A stretch of DNA of 64,000 nucleotides. Origin: FEN-1297 sp963843605 (GTDB lineage Bacteria; Bacteroidota; Ignavibacteria; Ignavibacteriales; Ignavibacteriaceae). The translations under genes and the position numbers were made by a program. Below, in pieces: positions 62,216-64,000 of the stretch. Below the pieces are notes generated by a model. The model made no database searches, was not told the DNA's origin, and worked only from the letters and a program-made list of their open reading frames with translations. How positions within the stretch are numbered: the stretch's first letter is position 1; every line of letters begins with the position of its first letter. The DNA is taken from contig CAWJLA010000004.1 of NCBI GenBank assembly GCA_963843605.1, forward strand, positions 1 through 64,000, given 5' to 3'.

Positions 62216-62440
62216 TAAAATTACAATCTGACATTCTACTTGTTTGTTATTATCTGAATAACGTGTAAACCGTTTGTTTTTTTTTACAACAATTAAATTA
62301 TTTATTATTTCTTTAAAGCATTTTATTTCTTAGTTTTATAAGTAATATATGCTTGTGAATTTTTATTTTAGTATTATTATTTTATCTTAAGATAATACAA
62401 CTAATAATTTCAACTTTATTTATCCGAAAAAGTATTAATT

Positions 62441-64000
62441 ATGCCAAACTTTGAATTTCACGTATCCAAAACAGCAAGAGACAAATATAAAATAGAACAT
62501 TCTCTTTTTTCCATCAGCGGCGATTTAATAATAGCTAATTTTAAACAGGCGAGAATACTTGCAAATAAAATAAACAACGTGCGCAAGGAAAGCGGCCAAA
62601 AACAGAATTTCACTTCTGCGGGGCAGATAAATGCGCTGGGTTTAATCCATGAAATCTTCCATTATTTAATTCGCATCTATGAAGAAAAAGTAAATCCGGG
62701 AGTATTTATTAATGCGCTGCAAAATATGACTTCTTCTCTCGGAGAAGAAGCAGTAGAAAGAATATTTTCCGAATATATTTCCGAATTTCCTCCGTCTGAA
62801 GTTTATAAAGGTAAAATATCCGTATTGGATTATTTAAGCGGATATTCCGATAATAAATCCAACCGGGAAATAATTCTTGAGGAATTAATACTGTTAAATT
62901 TGGAAAATAATAATCCGGCAGCTCTTCAGCTTGAAGAATTATACTCGGATGAAACTATTGCGGAGAAAACCAAATACCCTGGATTAATCGATAGGTTAAC
63001 AAATTTCTTTTCCTCGCAAAAACCATTCGGACCCGAAAGCCAGTCCCTGATCGAATTCCTCAAAAAGCCGATTATCAGCAGTCCATACAGTCTTGAAGGT
63101 CAGCTTGAATTTATACGTCGGAACTGGGGAGTATATGTTTATGATAAGTTTAACTACAGATTATTGGGCGGAAGAGATTTGATAATAGAAGACCTGAAAT
63201 TATTTATACATCAGGGATTCGGGCCTAAACCGACTCCTCCCGTACCGCAGTATAAATATGATGAAGACTATTTAAGACGCATCAGGGAAAAACTTGCGCG
63301 CGGGAACGAACTAACCGCTGATGAACAAGACTATTATAATTCTGAGATTGAACGCTTTACCAAAGATATCGAGTGGATGCCTAAAGTGGTGATGCTTGCA
63401 AAAAATGCTTATGTGTGGATGGATCAGCTTTCAAAAAAATATAACCGCCCTATCAACCGGCTGGATGAAATACCTGATGAGGAATTAAACAGACTTGCGT
63501 CTTGGAATTTTACAGCATTATGGCTTATCGGAATCTGGGAAAGAAGCAGTGCTTCCAGAAAAATAAAGCAATTAACCGGAAATCCTGAGGCGGCGGCTTC
63601 GGCATATTCATTATTCGATTACACAATCGCATACGAGCTGGGAGGCGAAGAGGCGTTTGAAAACTTAAAAACCCGCGCCTGGCAGCGAGGCATCAGACTG
63701 GCCAGCGATATGGTTCCGAACCATACCGGTATATATTCGAAATGGGTCATTGAAAAACCTGATTATTTTATTCAGTCCGATTATCCCCCGTTTCCGGGTT
63801 ATACATTCAACGGTCCCAATCTTTCGGATGATCCCAGAGTTGAAGTAAGAATTGAAGATAAGTACTACTCAAGGGAAGATGCGTCGGTTGTTTTTCAAAG
63901 AAGGGATTCTTTTACCGGCAGCATAAAATATATTTATCATGGTAACGACGGCACGCATATGCCGTGGAACGATACGGCACAACTTAATCTTTTAAATCCC
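62441..64000 (+). CDS. Large GH13 alpha-amylase-like protein, N-terminal part (runs off window end)
   Basis: From ATG 62441 the frame stays open for 520 codons to the window edge. The first 350 residues are a helical, non-catalytic region (FTSAGQINALGLIHEIFHYL, FEFHVSKTARDKYKIE) followed by the barrel: LASWNFTALWLIGIWERSSA (strand after the first helix), and region I as ASDMVPNHTGIYSKW, which carries the DxVxNH signature. The catalytic nucleophile, acid/base and region IV must lie beyond 64000. It has no signal peptide, so it is probably a cytoplasmic glucan-processing enzyme. No ribosome site is visible. Long amylases of this layout are typical of FCB-group bacteria. Confidence 0.82.
   Translation, partial: MPNFEFHVSKTARDKYKIEHSLFSISGDLIIANFKQARILANKINNVRKESGQKQNFTSAGQINALGLIHEIFHYLIRIYEEKVNPGVFINALQNMTSSLGEEAVERIFSEYISEFPPSEVYKGKISVLDYLSGYSDNKSNREIILEELILLNLENNNPAALQLEELYSDETIAEKTKYPGLIDRLTNFFSSQKPFGPESQSLIEFLKKPIISSPYSLEGQLEFIRRNWGVYVYDKFNYRLLGGRDLIIEDLKLFIHQGFGPKPTPPVPQYKYDEDYLRRIREKLARGNELTADEQDYYNSEIERFTKDIEWMPKVVMLAKNAYVWMDQLSKKYNRPINRLDEIPDEELNRLASWNFTALWLIGIWERSSASRKIKQLTGNPEAAASAYSLFDYTIAYELGGEEAFENLKTRAWQRGIRLASDMVPNHTGIYSKWVIEKPDYFIQSDYPPFPGYTFNGPNLSDDPRVEVRIEDKYYSREDASVVFQRRDSFTGSIKYIYHGNDGTHMPWNDTAQLNLLNP

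Overview
The window looks like chromosomal DNA of an AT-rich Gram-negative bacterium of the Bacteroidota/Chlorobi (FCB) group, most likely an Ignavibacteria-type organism. The reasons are two secreted proteins ending in type IX secretion sorting domains with the NYPNPFNP signature, a propeller-sensor histidine kinase, a TonB-dependent receptor, TolC and beta-barrel proteins, and an ECF sigma factor paired with a Hanks-type kinase. This placement is inferred from protein style, not from a database search.

Layout. 0-9 kb: end of an MFS transporter, a secreted sorting-domain protein, a LuxR-type regulator, a small outer-membrane barrel, a 13-blade Reg_prop sensor kinase and exonuclease III. 9-19 kb: an export block on the plus strand, with a heterodimeric ABC exporter, a TetR regulator, an EmrA/EmrB/TolC-type tripartite pump and one more MFS exporter. 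19-31 kb: a 1443-residue BadF/HgdB-type activase, a TonB-like anchor protein, an SRPBCC protein, a TonB receptor and an ECF sigma/Ser-Thr kinase pair. 31-37 kb: stand-alone AICAR transformylase, a frameshifted hydrolase, a small unknown gene with a palindrome over its start, and two zinc-free MDR reductases.

37-44 kb is a gene-turnover zone: a rifampin ADP-ribosyltransferase (Arr), an ABC-2 transporter preceded by a methyltransferase remnant, an NAD(P)-binding protein, a GC-richer alpha/beta hydrolase, and a Phd/ParE-type toxin-antitoxin pair bracketed by short direct repeats. It ends in the most unusual structure of the window: an intact tRNA-Asn gene followed by three tandem, almost identical 370-bp units, each with a terminator and a small GIY-YIG nuclease gene, separated by altered 3' fragments of the same tRNA.

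44-64 kb is mostly housekeeping and signalling: a lamin-tail/sorting-domain protein, a TIGR01777 epimerase, a nucleotidyltransferase-metK-ahcY operon, a thioredoxin-like TPR protein beside a DsbD-N-like protein, ispH, prfA, a signalling operon (PAS histidine kinase, sigma-54 activator, STAS protein, REC-REC-PP2C phosphatase), a CDF metal exporter with a manganese-type site, and the start of a large GH13 amylase that runs off the end.

The best candidate for an undescribed system is the tRNA-Asn/GIY-YIG array. Secondary leads are the sigma/kinase pair whose sigma factor lacks the usual acidic region-2.2 motif, the asymmetric ABC exporter, and the repeat-bracketed accessory zone.
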